Shown here: positions 17,796-25,118 of the stretch, piece after piece
Position numbering within the stretch: the stretch's first letter is position 1
How the letters are laid out: every line of letters starts with the position of its first letter
Assembly: GCF_002157895.1 (NCBI RefSeq)
Contig: NZ_CP021377.1
Coordinates: forward strand, 2,976,001-3,040,000
Direction of reading: 5' to 3'
DNA: 64,000 bases
Origin: Oceanisphaera profunda
Lineage (GTDB): Bacteria; Pseudomonadota; Gammaproteobacteria; Enterobacterales; Aeromonadaceae
The notes under the pieces: model-generated
Database searches by the model: none
The model's input: the letters and a program-made list of their open reading frames with translations, nothing else
Told to the model about the DNA's origin: nothing
Translations under genes and position numbers: made by a program

Positions 17796-18158
17796 ATGAT
17801 GGCTAAGTGGTTAACGGTGTGCGGCTTGTGGTGGTTGAGCGTGCTTACCGTTCCAGTTCATGCACAAGCGGGGGTGAGCTGTCGAACGGATTCTTTGGCC
17901 GTGACGCGTTGCAGCGATGGTTCAGTGTTTCGCACAGACTCCTTAGGTGTAACCCGGGATAATCAGGGTAACAGTTGGCGCACCGACTCGTTAGGGATAA
18001 CGCGGGGCAGCGATGGCTCTGTATATCGCACAGACTCCTTAGGCGTAACTCGAGATAATAAGGGTAATAGCTGGCGCACCGACTCGTTAGGGGTAACGCG
18101 AGGCAGCGATGGCAGCCGCTGTCAAACCGATGCGTTGGGTGTTAAACGCTGTAAATAA
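17796..18158 (+). CDS. Small secreted protein of 16-residue tandem repeats
   Basis: A 120-residue protein. A signal peptide (hydrophobic WLTVCGLWWLSVLTV, cleavage likely after HAQA) precedes five and a half repeats of a 16-residue unit, consensus RTDSLGVTRDNxGNSW alternating with RTDSLGVTRGSDGSVY, so the higher-order period is 32 residues. First and last units carry Cys residues (SCRTD..TRC and RCQTD..KRC) that could close the array by disulfides. Repeats are conserved at DNA level too, suggesting recent duplication. Similar short GVTR-repeat proteins are seen in other marine gammaproteobacteria (recollection). Role unknown; probably periplasmic or outer-surface. The ATG at 17796 or the next codon could be the start. 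Confidence 0.75.
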   Translation: MMAKWLTVCGLWWLSVLTVPVHAQAGVSCRTDSLAVTRCSDGSVFRTDSLGVTRDNQGNSWRTDSLGITRGSDGSVYRTDSLGVTRDNKGNSWRTDSLGVTRGSDGSRCQTDALGVKRCK

Positions 18159-18290
18159 GATATTGAAAATACTGCGGCAAGCACATAGCCAGTCTACATA
18201 AGCTCCGTCACTGAGCGCTGCCCTTGTAGTTTGATAATGGCGTGGCAAGATGGCGTTAATATTATTTTCAACTCGATTTAAGGAGCAAGC

Positions 18291-19157
18291 ATGAGTGACA
18301 AGCATCAAGTGCCCGAGTATCAAGTACCTAGGGTCTGGCAGCCGCCGCAAGCAGATGACGGTAAATGGTCGCAAATCAATAGGCCGGTATCCGGCGCGAC
18401 CCACGAAAAAATATTACCTAAAGGCGAACATCCACTGCAGCTTTATTCTCTGGGCACGCCCAACGGCCAAAAAGTCACCATTATGTTGGAAGAGCTGTTG
18501 GTCTTAGGCGAGCAGGGTGCCGAGTATAATGCGCACTTGATCAATATTGGCGAGGGCGATCAATTCTCTAGCGGCTTTGTGGCGATCAACCCCAACTCAA
18601 AAATACCGGCACTGCTGGATTGCTCGCTTGATGCACCGCAACGGGTGTTTGAGTCGGGCGCTATTTTGCTCTATTTGGCGGAAAAGTTTGGCCGCCTGTT
18701 GCCGACAGATCTTGGCAAACGTACTGAAGTATTAAATTGGCTGTTTTGGTTACAAGGCTCGGCGCCGTATTTGGGCGGCGGCTTTGGCCACTTTTATGCC
18801 TATGCGCCAGTAAAAATAGAGTATGCGATTAACCGTTTTACCATGGAAGCGAAGCGCCAATTGGATGTGTTGGATAAACAATTGGCTGAGCATACCTATA
18901 TTGCCGGTGACGAATACAGCATTGCCGATATTGCTATTTGGCCTTGGTATGGCAATTTAGTATTAGGCCAAACCTACGGCGCGGCGGAGTTTTTAGACGT
19001 CAATGCTTACGTGCATGTGCAGCGTTGGGCGAAAGAGATTGCCAAACGTGCGGCGGTACAAAGAGGACGCATCGTTAATCGCACTTCGGCACAAGGGGGG
19101 CTGTTTGTAGAACATCGCCACAGTGCAGCGGATATAGATGCGGTGCTGAGCCGCTAG
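18291..19157 (+). CDS. yghU: Glutathione-dependent disulfide-bond oxidoreductase YghU
   Basis: 288 residues, the same length as E. coli YghU and collinear with it. The N-terminal INRPVSGATHEK and the thioredoxin-like domain LYSLGTPNGQKVTIMLEELL (about 52-71) are near identical to the E. coli protein, as are the glutathione-contact stretch NPNSKIPALLD, then ESGAILLYLAEKFG, and the helical domain APVKIEYAINRFTMEAKR. YghU/Nu-class glutathione transferases bind two glutathiones and reduce disulfide-type substrates, with organic hydroperoxide activity. Preceded by AAGGAGC close to the ATG. It is a single-gene unit between the repeat protein and a repeat-containing gap. Confidence 0.95.
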   Translation: MSDKHQVPEYQVPRVWQPPQADDGKWSQINRPVSGATHEKILPKGEHPLQLYSLGTPNGQKVTIMLEELLVLGEQGAEYNAHLINIGEGDQFSSGFVAINPNSKIPALLDCSLDAPQRVFESGAILLYLAEKFGRLLPTDLGKRTEVLNWLFWLQGSAPYLGGGFGHFYAYAPVKIEYAINRFTMEAKRQLDVLDKQLAEHTYIAGDEYSIADIAIWPWYGNLVLGQTYGAAEFLDVNAYVHVQRWAKEIAKRAAVQRGRIVNRTSAQGGLFVEHRHSAADIDAVLSR

Positions 19158-19527
19158 CGCTGTACGCAATACTGAATGCTTAATGTTGAATGAAAGCCAG
19201 TGCTGACGGCTTAACGGTGAAGAATTGGCATGGCGACAGTAGGGTACGGCTTTCTTTTAGCACGGCACTGAGCGCTATATTTATGCCGTCTTCCTGACGC
19301 ACGTTAGGATCTCGTTTTGAGTTTTAAAACTATTTTGCTGCGTAGAATTTAGCAGGTGAAGCAGCCCCTACAAAAGTTTGTTTTTTGTAGGGGCGCTTAT
19401 TTTAGATGAAGAGCATGCTACCGGTTTTGAATGCTGCACTGATTTTTTGTCCAATAAATTGGACCCTACAAAGACAAGCTACCCGAGGGTATAAACCAGA
19501 ATCGGCCCGTATTGGAGGAGTAACATA
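19158..19527. other. Intergenic region with dispersed repeats, no gene
   Basis: 370 bp without a credible gene. It contains a family C-like fragment (TTTTGCTGCGTAGAATTTAG, 19333-19352), a strong hairpin at 19364-19394, and a TTGGACCCTACAAAGACAAG fragment resembling sequence near 5747. Confidence 0.6.
19364..19394 (+). terminator. Strong hairpin, possible terminator-like repeat
   Basis: GCCCCTACAAAA (19364-19375) pairs perfectly with TTTTGTAGGGGC (19383-19394), a 12-bp stem with a 7-nt loop. No T-run follows, so it may be a repeat palindrome rather than a true terminator for yghU. Confidence 0.4.
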
Positions 19528-20970
19528 ATGAGCACCCATGTGACTGCTGCTTATGTAACCACAGACCATATTCGCAACCTGTTCTCAAGCGCTATGTCTG
19601 CCATGTATCAAACGGAAGTGCCTTTATACGCCACTTTGCTAAAGCTAGTGGCCAAGGTGAATCAAGCCACATTGGCCAAGCAGCCACAATTGGCCGAACA
19701 ACTCAAAGCCAATGGTGAGTTGGCGCGCCTTAGTGTGGAGCGCCATGGGGCGATTCGCGTCGGTACGGCAGACGAGCTTGCTATGCTACGGCGCTTGTTT
19801 GCTGTCATGGGCATGTATCCGGTGGGTTATTACGACTTGTCTGCCGCCGGCGTGCCGGTGCATTCCACCGCCTTTCGCCCGATTGACCGTGCGGCACTGG
19901 CGCGCAATCCGTTTCGGATCTTTACCTCTTTACTGCGTTTAGATCTGATTGATAACCCACAGCTGCGTGAGCAAGCGGCGGCGATATTAGCCAAACGCGA
20001 TATTTTTACTCCCAGAGTGCGCGAGCTCATTGGCAACTATGAGCAGGGCGGCTTAACGGAGCCGCAAGCCCGCGAATTTGTCGCAGAAGCACTCGAAACC
20101 TTTCGTTGGCACCCCACATCCACTGTGGATTTAGCTACCTATCAGGCGTTACAACAAGCGCATCCGTTAATTGCTGATGTGGTGTGCTTTCGCGGACCAC
20201 ATATTAACCACTTAACTCCGCGCACCTTAGATATTGATGAAGCGCAATTACGGATGCCCAAGGCTGGTATGGCTGCAAAGGCGCTGATTGAAGGCCCACC
20301 TCAGCGGCGCTGCCCGATTTTATTACGCCAGACGAGTTTTAAGGCATTGGAAGAATCGATTCGCTTTACGGATGGTCAAGTTGGGGCTCACAGCGCGCGT
20401 TTTGGTGAAATTGAGCAACGTGGCGTTGCACTCACCGCTAAGGGCAGGGCGCTGTATGATGCGCTACTTGCCAAGTCTGGTGAGTCTGCTCAAGCGCCGA
20501 GTGATGCTCCACTAGATAATCAGGCTCATCAGCGTCAACTGACTGTGGTGTTTACGGCGTTTCCTGACGATTTTGGCGTGCTTCGTCAGCACGATTTGGC
20601 TTTTTTTACTTATCAATTAACACCCGCTGGTTTAGCGGCGCGCGGTCGTTATTCAGTTGCTAGCTTGCCAGATAAAGAAACGCTGCTGGCTCAGGGTCTA
20701 TTGAGCGCGACACCCCTTACCTATGAAGATTTTTTGCCGGTCAGTGCCGCAGGGATTTTTCAATCCAATTTAGGCTTAACGACACGCACTGAGCCGTCAT
20801 TAGGTTCTCACGCAGCACCCGCCCAACAAGCAGTGCTTTCTCAGAGCCAAGCCCAGTTTGAACAAGCACTAGGTGCCTGCGTTATTGACCCATTCGCACT
20901 CTATGCCGAGCAAGAACAGGCGTCTTATGAACTAGCGATTCAGGCATTACTCGGGCGAATACCGATATAG
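19528..20970 (+). CDS. hglS: 2-oxoadipate dioxygenase/decarboxylase (DUF1338, HglS/YdcJ family)
   Basis: A 480-residue VOC-fold non-heme iron enzyme. The family (YdcJ in E. coli, HglS in Pseudomonas putida) converts 2-oxoadipate to 2-hydroxyglutarate with O2 in D-lysine/2-aminoadipate catabolism. Probable metal ligands are visible: H73 in ERHGAIRVGT, H225 in FRGPHINHLTPR, and E294 in RFGEIEQRG. Family landmarks GYYDLSAAGVPVHSTAFRPI and LRQTSFKALEE are present. The start follows GGAGGAG at ideal spacing. No other lysine-catabolism genes lie nearby, so the physiological substrate source is unclear. It converges on a small DsrE-like gene 30 bp away. Confidence 0.9.
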   Translation: MSTHVTAAYVTTDHIRNLFSSAMSAMYQTEVPLYATLLKLVAKVNQATLAKQPQLAEQLKANGELARLSVERHGAIRVGTADELAMLRRLFAVMGMYPVGYYDLSAAGVPVHSTAFRPIDRAALARNPFRIFTSLLRLDLIDNPQLREQAAAILAKRDIFTPRVRELIGNYEQGGLTEPQAREFVAEALETFRWHPTSTVDLATYQALQQAHPLIADVVCFRGPHINHLTPRTLDIDEAQLRMPKAGMAAKALIEGPPQRRCPILLRQTSFKALEESIRFTDGQVGAHSARFGEIEQRGVALTAKGRALYDALLAKSGESAQAPSDAPLDNQAHQRQLTVVFTAFPDDFGVLRQHDLAFFTYQLTPAGLAARGRYSVASLPDKETLLAQGLLSATPLTYEDFLPVSAAGIFQSNLGLTTRTEPSLGSHAAPAQQAVLSQSQAQFEQALGACVIDPFALYAEQEQASYELAIQALLGRIPI

Positions 20971-21000
20971 CGTCTTGTGTTTTTGTTAACGAGGTGCGCG

Positions 21001-21303
21001 TTACGCCCGCACATAACTCCAGCCTTGTTGTTGGCGCTCGCTTAGGTGCAAGATGGCGGCGCTGATTTGTTGCATGTCGGCAGGTGCAGTTAAGCCTTGG
21101 GTGCGCAGGCTGTTTTGGCACAACCGCAGTCGGCTTTTAATCTCAGGATTGCTAATGGTGATAGCCTCAGGCATAGCGGGGCCGTTTACTACCAGTTCAA
21201 TCTCGGCGTTCGGACTAAGCTGCAGTAAGTTGCGCACGTTAGACAGGGCGCGGTGCAGTGCTGCTATCGTGGGCGCATGAATTAAAACTTGCAGGGTGGT
21301 CAT
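21001..21303 (-). CDS. Small DsrE-like protein
   Basis: 100 residues if the ATG at 21303 is used (MTTLQVLIHAPTIAALHRAL). The longer frame to 21378 adds 25 residues unlike the family. The alternating strand/helix pattern (LQVLIHAP, ALSNVRNLLQ, IELVVNGPAM, RLRLCQNSL) fits the DsrE/DsrF-like fold of small sulfur-relay or hypothetical proteins, with one Cys in RLCQNSL and conserved NG as in many DsrE-family members. Function is unknown. It converges with hglS and lies downstream of the CoA-transferase genes on the same strand, separated by a weak hairpin. Confidence 0.65.
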   Translation of the reverse strand: MTTLQVLIHAPTIAALHRALSNVRNLLQLSPNAEIELVVNGPAMPEAITISNPEIKSRLRLCQNSLRTQGLTAPADMQQISAAILHLSERQQQGWSYVRA

Positions 21304-21393
21304 GGTCGAGTGCTCTATAGGTGTGATTAATCGATTTATGCTAAAGCGCGTACGGTTTAAAGGCGAGGGCGGATGCAATTTCCTCCCGCTTTT

Positions 21394-21422
21394 AACTAAA
21401 ATAGACCAAGCTTGTTTTAGTT
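21394..21422 (-). terminator. Weak hairpin overlapping the CoA-transferase stop
   Basis: AACTAAAA (21394-21401) pairs with TTTTAGTT (21415-21422). The stem is AT-rich and includes the first bases of the stop codon, so it is only a possible terminator for the scoAB genes. Confidence 0.3.
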
Positions 21423-22083
21423 AAGTATCAAAGCGCATTTCGGGAACCAGCTCTGGCACTATAAGTTTACCGGCGGTCAGCGCTTTTATCTGCTCTACAC
21501 TCACCCCGGGCGCTCGTTCTTTTAAAATAAAGGCGCCGTCATTGATTTCTAAGTAGGCTAAATCCGTAAGGACTCGCTTAATGCAGCCTGCACCGGTGAG
21601 TGGCAGTTGGCATTGAGGCAAGAGTTTAGACTCGCCGTCTTTTGAGGCGTGGGTCATGGTCACGATAATATTGCTGGCGCCTGCCACTAAATCCATGGCG
21701 CCGCCCATGCCTTTAACCAACTTACCTGGGATCATCCAAGAGGCGATATTACCCTGCACGTCTACCTCAAAGGCGCCGAGCACGGTTAAGTCCACGTGCC
21801 CGCCGCGGATCATGGCAAAGGATTGGGCCGAGTCAAAAATAGAAGCGCCGAGGCGTGCGGTCACGGTTTGTTTGCCGGCGTTGATCATATCTGCATCTAG
21901 TTTGTCTGCGGTGGGGAAAGCCCCCATGCCCAGCAAACCATTTTCTGATTGCAGCATCACTTCTATGCCAGCGGGCACATAGTTGGCCACTAAGGTGGGG
22001 ATGCCAATGCCGAGATTGACATAAAAACCGTCTCTTAATTCTTGGGCCACCCGCTGCGCCATTTGTGCTCGTGTTAATGCCAT
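21421..22083 (-). CDS. scoB: 3-oxoacid CoA-transferase, subunit B
   Basis: 220 residues. It forms with the upstream gene a heteromeric class I CoA transferase that moves CoA from succinyl-CoA (or acetyl-CoA) to acetoacetate-type acids. NLGIGIPTLVANYVP and the catalytic-glutamate motif SENGLLGMG are diagnostic of the beta subunit, followed by GGHVDLTVLGAFEVD and GAMDLVAGA. The frame extends 20 codons further upstream, but ATG at 22083 has AGGAGAG just ahead and fits the family start. The gap to subunit A is about 50 bp, so the two form an operon. It probably serves ketone-body or polyhydroxybutyrate use. Confidence 0.92.
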   Translation of the reverse strand: MALTRAQMAQRVAQELRDGFYVNLGIGIPTLVANYVPAGIEVMLQSENGLLGMGAFPTADKLDADMINAGKQTVTARLGASIFDSAQSFAMIRGGHVDLTVLGAFEVDVQGNIASWMIPGKLVKGMGGAMDLVAGASNIIVTMTHASKDGESKLLPQCQLPLTGAGCIKRVLTDLAYLEINDGAFILKERAPGVSVEQIKALTAGKLIVPELVPEMRFDT

Positions 22084-22135
22084 AACCTGCTCTCCTTCAC
22101 TTATGTGAGTCACTGCCATGTTATTTAAGCCGCAG

Positions 22136-22834
22136 TTAATCACTCACGGTGCGTTGCTCGATGCGCTTTTCAAACAGGCCGCAGATCACTCGATCTACAT
22201 AAATGCCCGGGGTATGAATTTGATCGGGATCCAGTTGGCCGGGTTCGACCAGCTCTTCGACTTCGACCACGGTAATGCTGCCGGCGGTGGCCATCAACGG
22301 GTTAAAATTACGAGCAGTGTGGCGATAAATAACGTTGCCGTAGTAATCGGCTTTCCAGCCTTTAACGATGGCAAAATCCCCGGTGATGGCGGTTTCTAAG
22401 ATGTAAGAGCGACCATTGAATTCTCGTACTTCTTTGCCCTGAGCAATGTCGGTACCAAAACCAGTGGCAGTATAAAAGGCTGGGATGCCGGCGCCACCGG
22501 CGCGTACTTTTTCCGCGAGCGTACCTTGTGGCGTGAGCTCTACTTCCAGTTCGCCGCTTAATAACAGCTGCTCAAATAGGGCATTTTCGCCCACATAAGA
22601 GGCGATTATCTTGCGAATTTGCCGGTCTTCAAGCAATAGCCCTAAACCAAAGCCGTCTACGCCACAGTTGTTAGAAACCAGCGTGAGGTTGTTACAGCCT
22701 AGGCGTTTAATTTCGCGGATCAGATTTTCGGGAATGCCGCATAAGCCAAAGCCGCCAGCTAATACCGTCATCCCATCGGTTAATCCTGCTAATGCCTCGG
22801 CGTAACTGGCTACGCGTTTATCGAAACCTGCCAT
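22136..22834 (-). CDS. scoA: 3-oxoacid CoA-transferase, subunit A
   Basis: 232 residues. The alpha subunit is recognised by [55 protein letters not shown] and the downstream [13 protein letters not shown]. The ATG at 22834 is preceded by AGGAGG at ideal spacing; the longer frame adds nine residues without support. It is first gene of the two-gene operon and is divergent from the BCCT transporter gene across a 328-bp spacer. Substrate could be acetoacetate (SCOT/AtoDA type); sequence alone does not separate succinyl- from acetyl-CoA donors. Confidence 0.92.
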   Translation of the reverse strand: MAGFDKRVASYAEALAGLTDGMTVLAGGFGLCGIPENLIREIKRLGCNNLTLVSNNCGVDGFGLGLLLEDRQIRKIIASYVGENALFEQLLLSGELEVELTPQGTLAEKVRAGGAGIPAFYTATGFGTDIAQGKEVREFNGRSYILETAITGDFAIVKGWKADYYGNVIYRHTARNFNPLMATAGSITVVEVEELVEPGQLDPDQIHTPGIYVDRVICGLFEKRIEQRTVSD

Positions 22835-23162
22835 AGGGCCTCCTATCTGACTTTTTGTCATTTAGCTTTTGCTCATTTAACCATAGCAACAGATGCGCTA
22901 AGGGCGCCGTTCGAGAGCTTAAAGTTGGGTGTTTTTTATCCGGCTGACCGCTATTAGACGCTATGCAGACTAAAGTATGAGAGGGCAGGTCGGATTAACA
23001 GGGTTAGGGTTGCGAGTATTACGCAGAGAAATGAGTAATTTTCTCAATGAGTTACTGCTAGTAATAAGAAGTATGCTGGGTTTTTATGTTATATTTCGTT
23101 CGTATATCGCTATTTAATTGATGGTGATAACTAGAATAACTAAATGCGCAAGGATTTGAGCG
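22835..23162. other. Divergent promoter region between scoAB and the BCCT gene
   Basis: 328 bp without a gene. Presumably it holds both promoters. No operator repeat was convincing. AT content rises towards the transporter start, with TTATGTTATATTTCG at 23084-23098. Confidence 0.4.
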
Positions 23163-24794
23163 ATGACAGATAACGACAATAAAGACGTGATTGCCCCCGA
23201 GGGGGACGTCAATCCCATTAACACCGATTACCAAGTAGGGCAAGATAATGTGGCCTTGCAGATAGGCCCATTTGGGTTAGATATTCACAACCGTGTATTT
23301 ATGATCTCAGGATTGGCCATAGTGGCGTTTGTGATCTTAACGTTGGCCTTTCAAAATCAAGTAGCCCCGCTGTTTGCTGACTTACGGGACTGGCTCACGT
23401 CCAGCCTAGATTGGTTTTTCTTGAGCGTGGGTAATATTTTTGTACTGGTGTGTTTGGGGTTAATTATTTCTCCCTTAGGCCGAGTACGCATTGGTGGCAC
23501 TAAAGCGACGCCCGATTTTACCTATGTGGGCTGGTTTTCTATGCTGTTTGCTGCCGGCATGGGCATTGGCTTAATGTTTTACGGCGTGTCTGAGCCGTTA
23601 TCGCATTTTGGCACTTCATTTGGTGGCATTACCCTTGAGAACGGCGTACGCACCGATTGGGCCCCGTTAGGGGGTGCTGCAGGTGACAGTGCGGCGGCAA
23701 ACAGCTTAGCCATGGCTGCCACCATTTATCACTGGGCGCTGCATCCATGGGCTATTTATGCGGTGTTGGCGTTGGGTTTAGCGATATTTTCGTTTAATAA
23801 AGGGCTGCCACTGACGGTGCGCTCGGTATTTTATCCGCTGCTGGGTGAGCGAGTGTGGGGCTGGCCTGGACATTTAATTGATGTGTTGGCGGTGATTGCC
23901 ACCATGTTCGGTTTGGCAACCTCACTCGGTTTTGGTGCCTCTCAAGCCAGTGCGGGTTTGAATTATCTGTTTGATACTCCTTTGGGTACTACCACCGAGG
24001 TGGTGTTAGTGATAGTGATCACGGGCATTGCCACTATCTCTGTGCTGGCAGGTTTGGACGCCGGCGTTAAGCGGTTATCAGAAATCAACATGGCGTTAGC
24101 CGCCTTACTGTTGTTGTTTGTGATTATTGTTGGCCCTACTTTGCTGATACTGAGCGGCTTTTTCACTAACTTAGCCTCCTACGTTGAGCACTTACCGGCG
24201 TTATCTATGCCGTTTGAGCGTGAAGATGCCAACTACTCTCAGGGTTGGACCGCCTTTTACTGGGCATGGTGGATTTCTTGGTCTCCGTTTGTGGGTATGT
24301 TTATTGCTCGTGTCTCTCGTGGCCGTACCGTGCGTGAGTTTTTGGTGTCGGTACTGTTAGTACCTTCAACTGCCTGTGTGTTGTGGATGACGGCGTTTGG
24401 TAGTACTGCCATTGACCAGCTGGTGAGCAAAGGCTACGAGGCGGCAGCGAACGCGGCAGTGCCATTACAGTTATTTATTATGTTGGATGCGTTGCCACTG
24501 GCACAGATCACCTCCTTTATCGGCATTATTTTGGTGGTGGTGTTCTTTGTTACTTCATCTGACTCTGGCTCTTTGGTGATCGACACTATCGCTTCTGGCG
24601 GTAAGGTGAATTCACCTAAACCGCAGCGGGTGTTCTGGTGTGGTTTTGAGGGCCTGGTTGCCATTGCTCTGATGTTGGGTGGCGGTTTAGCAGCCTTGCA
24701 GGCCATGGCGGTCTCGACTGGCTTTCCGTTCGCCATTGTCTTATTGGTGTCGTGTGTGTCTTTAATTAAAGGTCTGATGTCTGAGCCCAGATAA
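23163..24794 (+). CDS. BCCT-family transporter (betaine/carnitine/choline type)
   Basis: A 543-residue inner-membrane carrier with about 12 helices. The BCCT signatures are clear: GMGIGLMFYGVSEPLSHF in the third-helix region and the tryptophan-rich WAWWISWSPFVGMFIARVSR with RGRTVREF after it. The C-terminus ends soon after the last helix, without the long osmosensory tail of BetP/BetT. The N-terminus has a charged cytosolic stretch of about 40 residues. AAGGA lies upstream of the ATG. The Na+-binding glycine region GMGIG suggests Na+ coupling. Likely imports a quaternary amine or compatible solute; specificity not deducible. A hairpin terminator follows. Confidence 0.92.
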   Translation: MTDNDNKDVIAPEGDVNPINTDYQVGQDNVALQIGPFGLDIHNRVFMISGLAIVAFVILTLAFQNQVAPLFADLRDWLTSSLDWFFLSVGNIFVLVCLGLIISPLGRVRIGGTKATPDFTYVGWFSMLFAAGMGIGLMFYGVSEPLSHFGTSFGGITLENGVRTDWAPLGGAAGDSAAANSLAMAATIYHWALHPWAIYAVLALGLAIFSFNKGLPLTVRSVFYPLLGERVWGWPGHLIDVLAVIATMFGLATSLGFGASQASAGLNYLFDTPLGTTTEVVLVIVITGIATISVLAGLDAGVKRLSEINMALAALLLLFVIIVGPTLLILSGFFTNLASYVEHLPALSMPFEREDANYSQGWTAFYWAWWISWSPFVGMFIARVSRGRTVREFLVSVLLVPSTACVLWMTAFGSTAIDQLVSKGYEAAANAAVPLQLFIMLDALPLAQITSFIGIILVVVFFVTSSDSGSLVIDTIASGGKVNSPKPQRVFWCGFEGLVAIALMLGGGLAALQAMAVSTGFPFAIVLLVSCVSLIKGLMSEPR

Positions 24795-24814
24795 AGCGCA
24801 CTGAAGTAAGAAAT

Positions 24815-24850
24815 GTGAGGGGTGAAGCGTAAAGTGTGAAGGGGAAAGCC
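24815..24850 (+). repeat. Heptanucleotide GTGARGN run
   Basis: Degenerate 7-mers follow in register: GTGAGGG, GTGAAGC, GTAAAGT, GTGAAGG, GGAAAGC. This is the same period and motif as at 31709, 32762, 43150, 46430, 55888 and 63500. Confidence 0.6.
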
Positions 24851-24876
24851 TGCACTAAGCGCTTCGCCCCTTTTTT
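24839..24876 (+). terminator. Rho-independent terminator of the BCCT gene
   Basis: AAGGGG (24839-24844) pairs with CCCCTT (24867-24872), extended inside by AAGC/GCTT, and a run of six T follows. It lies about 45 bp past the stop codon. Confidence 0.65.
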
Positions 24877-24889
24877 CTAGGACTAACGA

Positions 24890-25067
24890 TTCTTTGCCAC
24901 GGAACCCTCGGAACCCACGGAAAAATAAAGATTAAAATCGAAAGAGATTATTAATGGTAAGTGCCAAACACCCAACCATCAAAGGCTGAGCGTTTACCAA
25001 TAAATTTATCATCTTTTGTCGCAAGTGAACTGTGTCCGTGCGTTCTGTGTTCTTCCGTTGCGAAATA
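24890..25067. mobile_element. Family A element with inverted ends (MITE-like)
   Basis: The left end reads GCCACGGAACCCTCGGAACC then CACGGAAAAATAAAG (24896-24929). The right end, on the minus strand, reads TATTTCGCAACGGAAGAACA then GCACGGACA (25067-25032). The ends match the copy at 5119 in opposite orientations, enclosing about 180 bp without a gene. Its right end lies inside an upstream extension of the next reading frame. Confidence 0.55.
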
Positions 25068-25118
25068 GGGTTAATTTTTAGGGTCGTGTCGTTCACTCTT
25101 TATAAGGCGAGTCGTGCT

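Noticed and set aside
17880-18150. Regular repeats that could suggest a CRISPR-like array
   Set aside because: Period 48 bp without unique spacers; the repeats are in frame and encode a 16-residue protein repeat after a signal peptide.
25032-25118. N-terminal extension of the cNMP/CBS/DUF294 protein starting at GTG 25032
   Set aside because: The extension is encoded by a dispersed repeat end; the ATG at 25119 begins family-like sequence.
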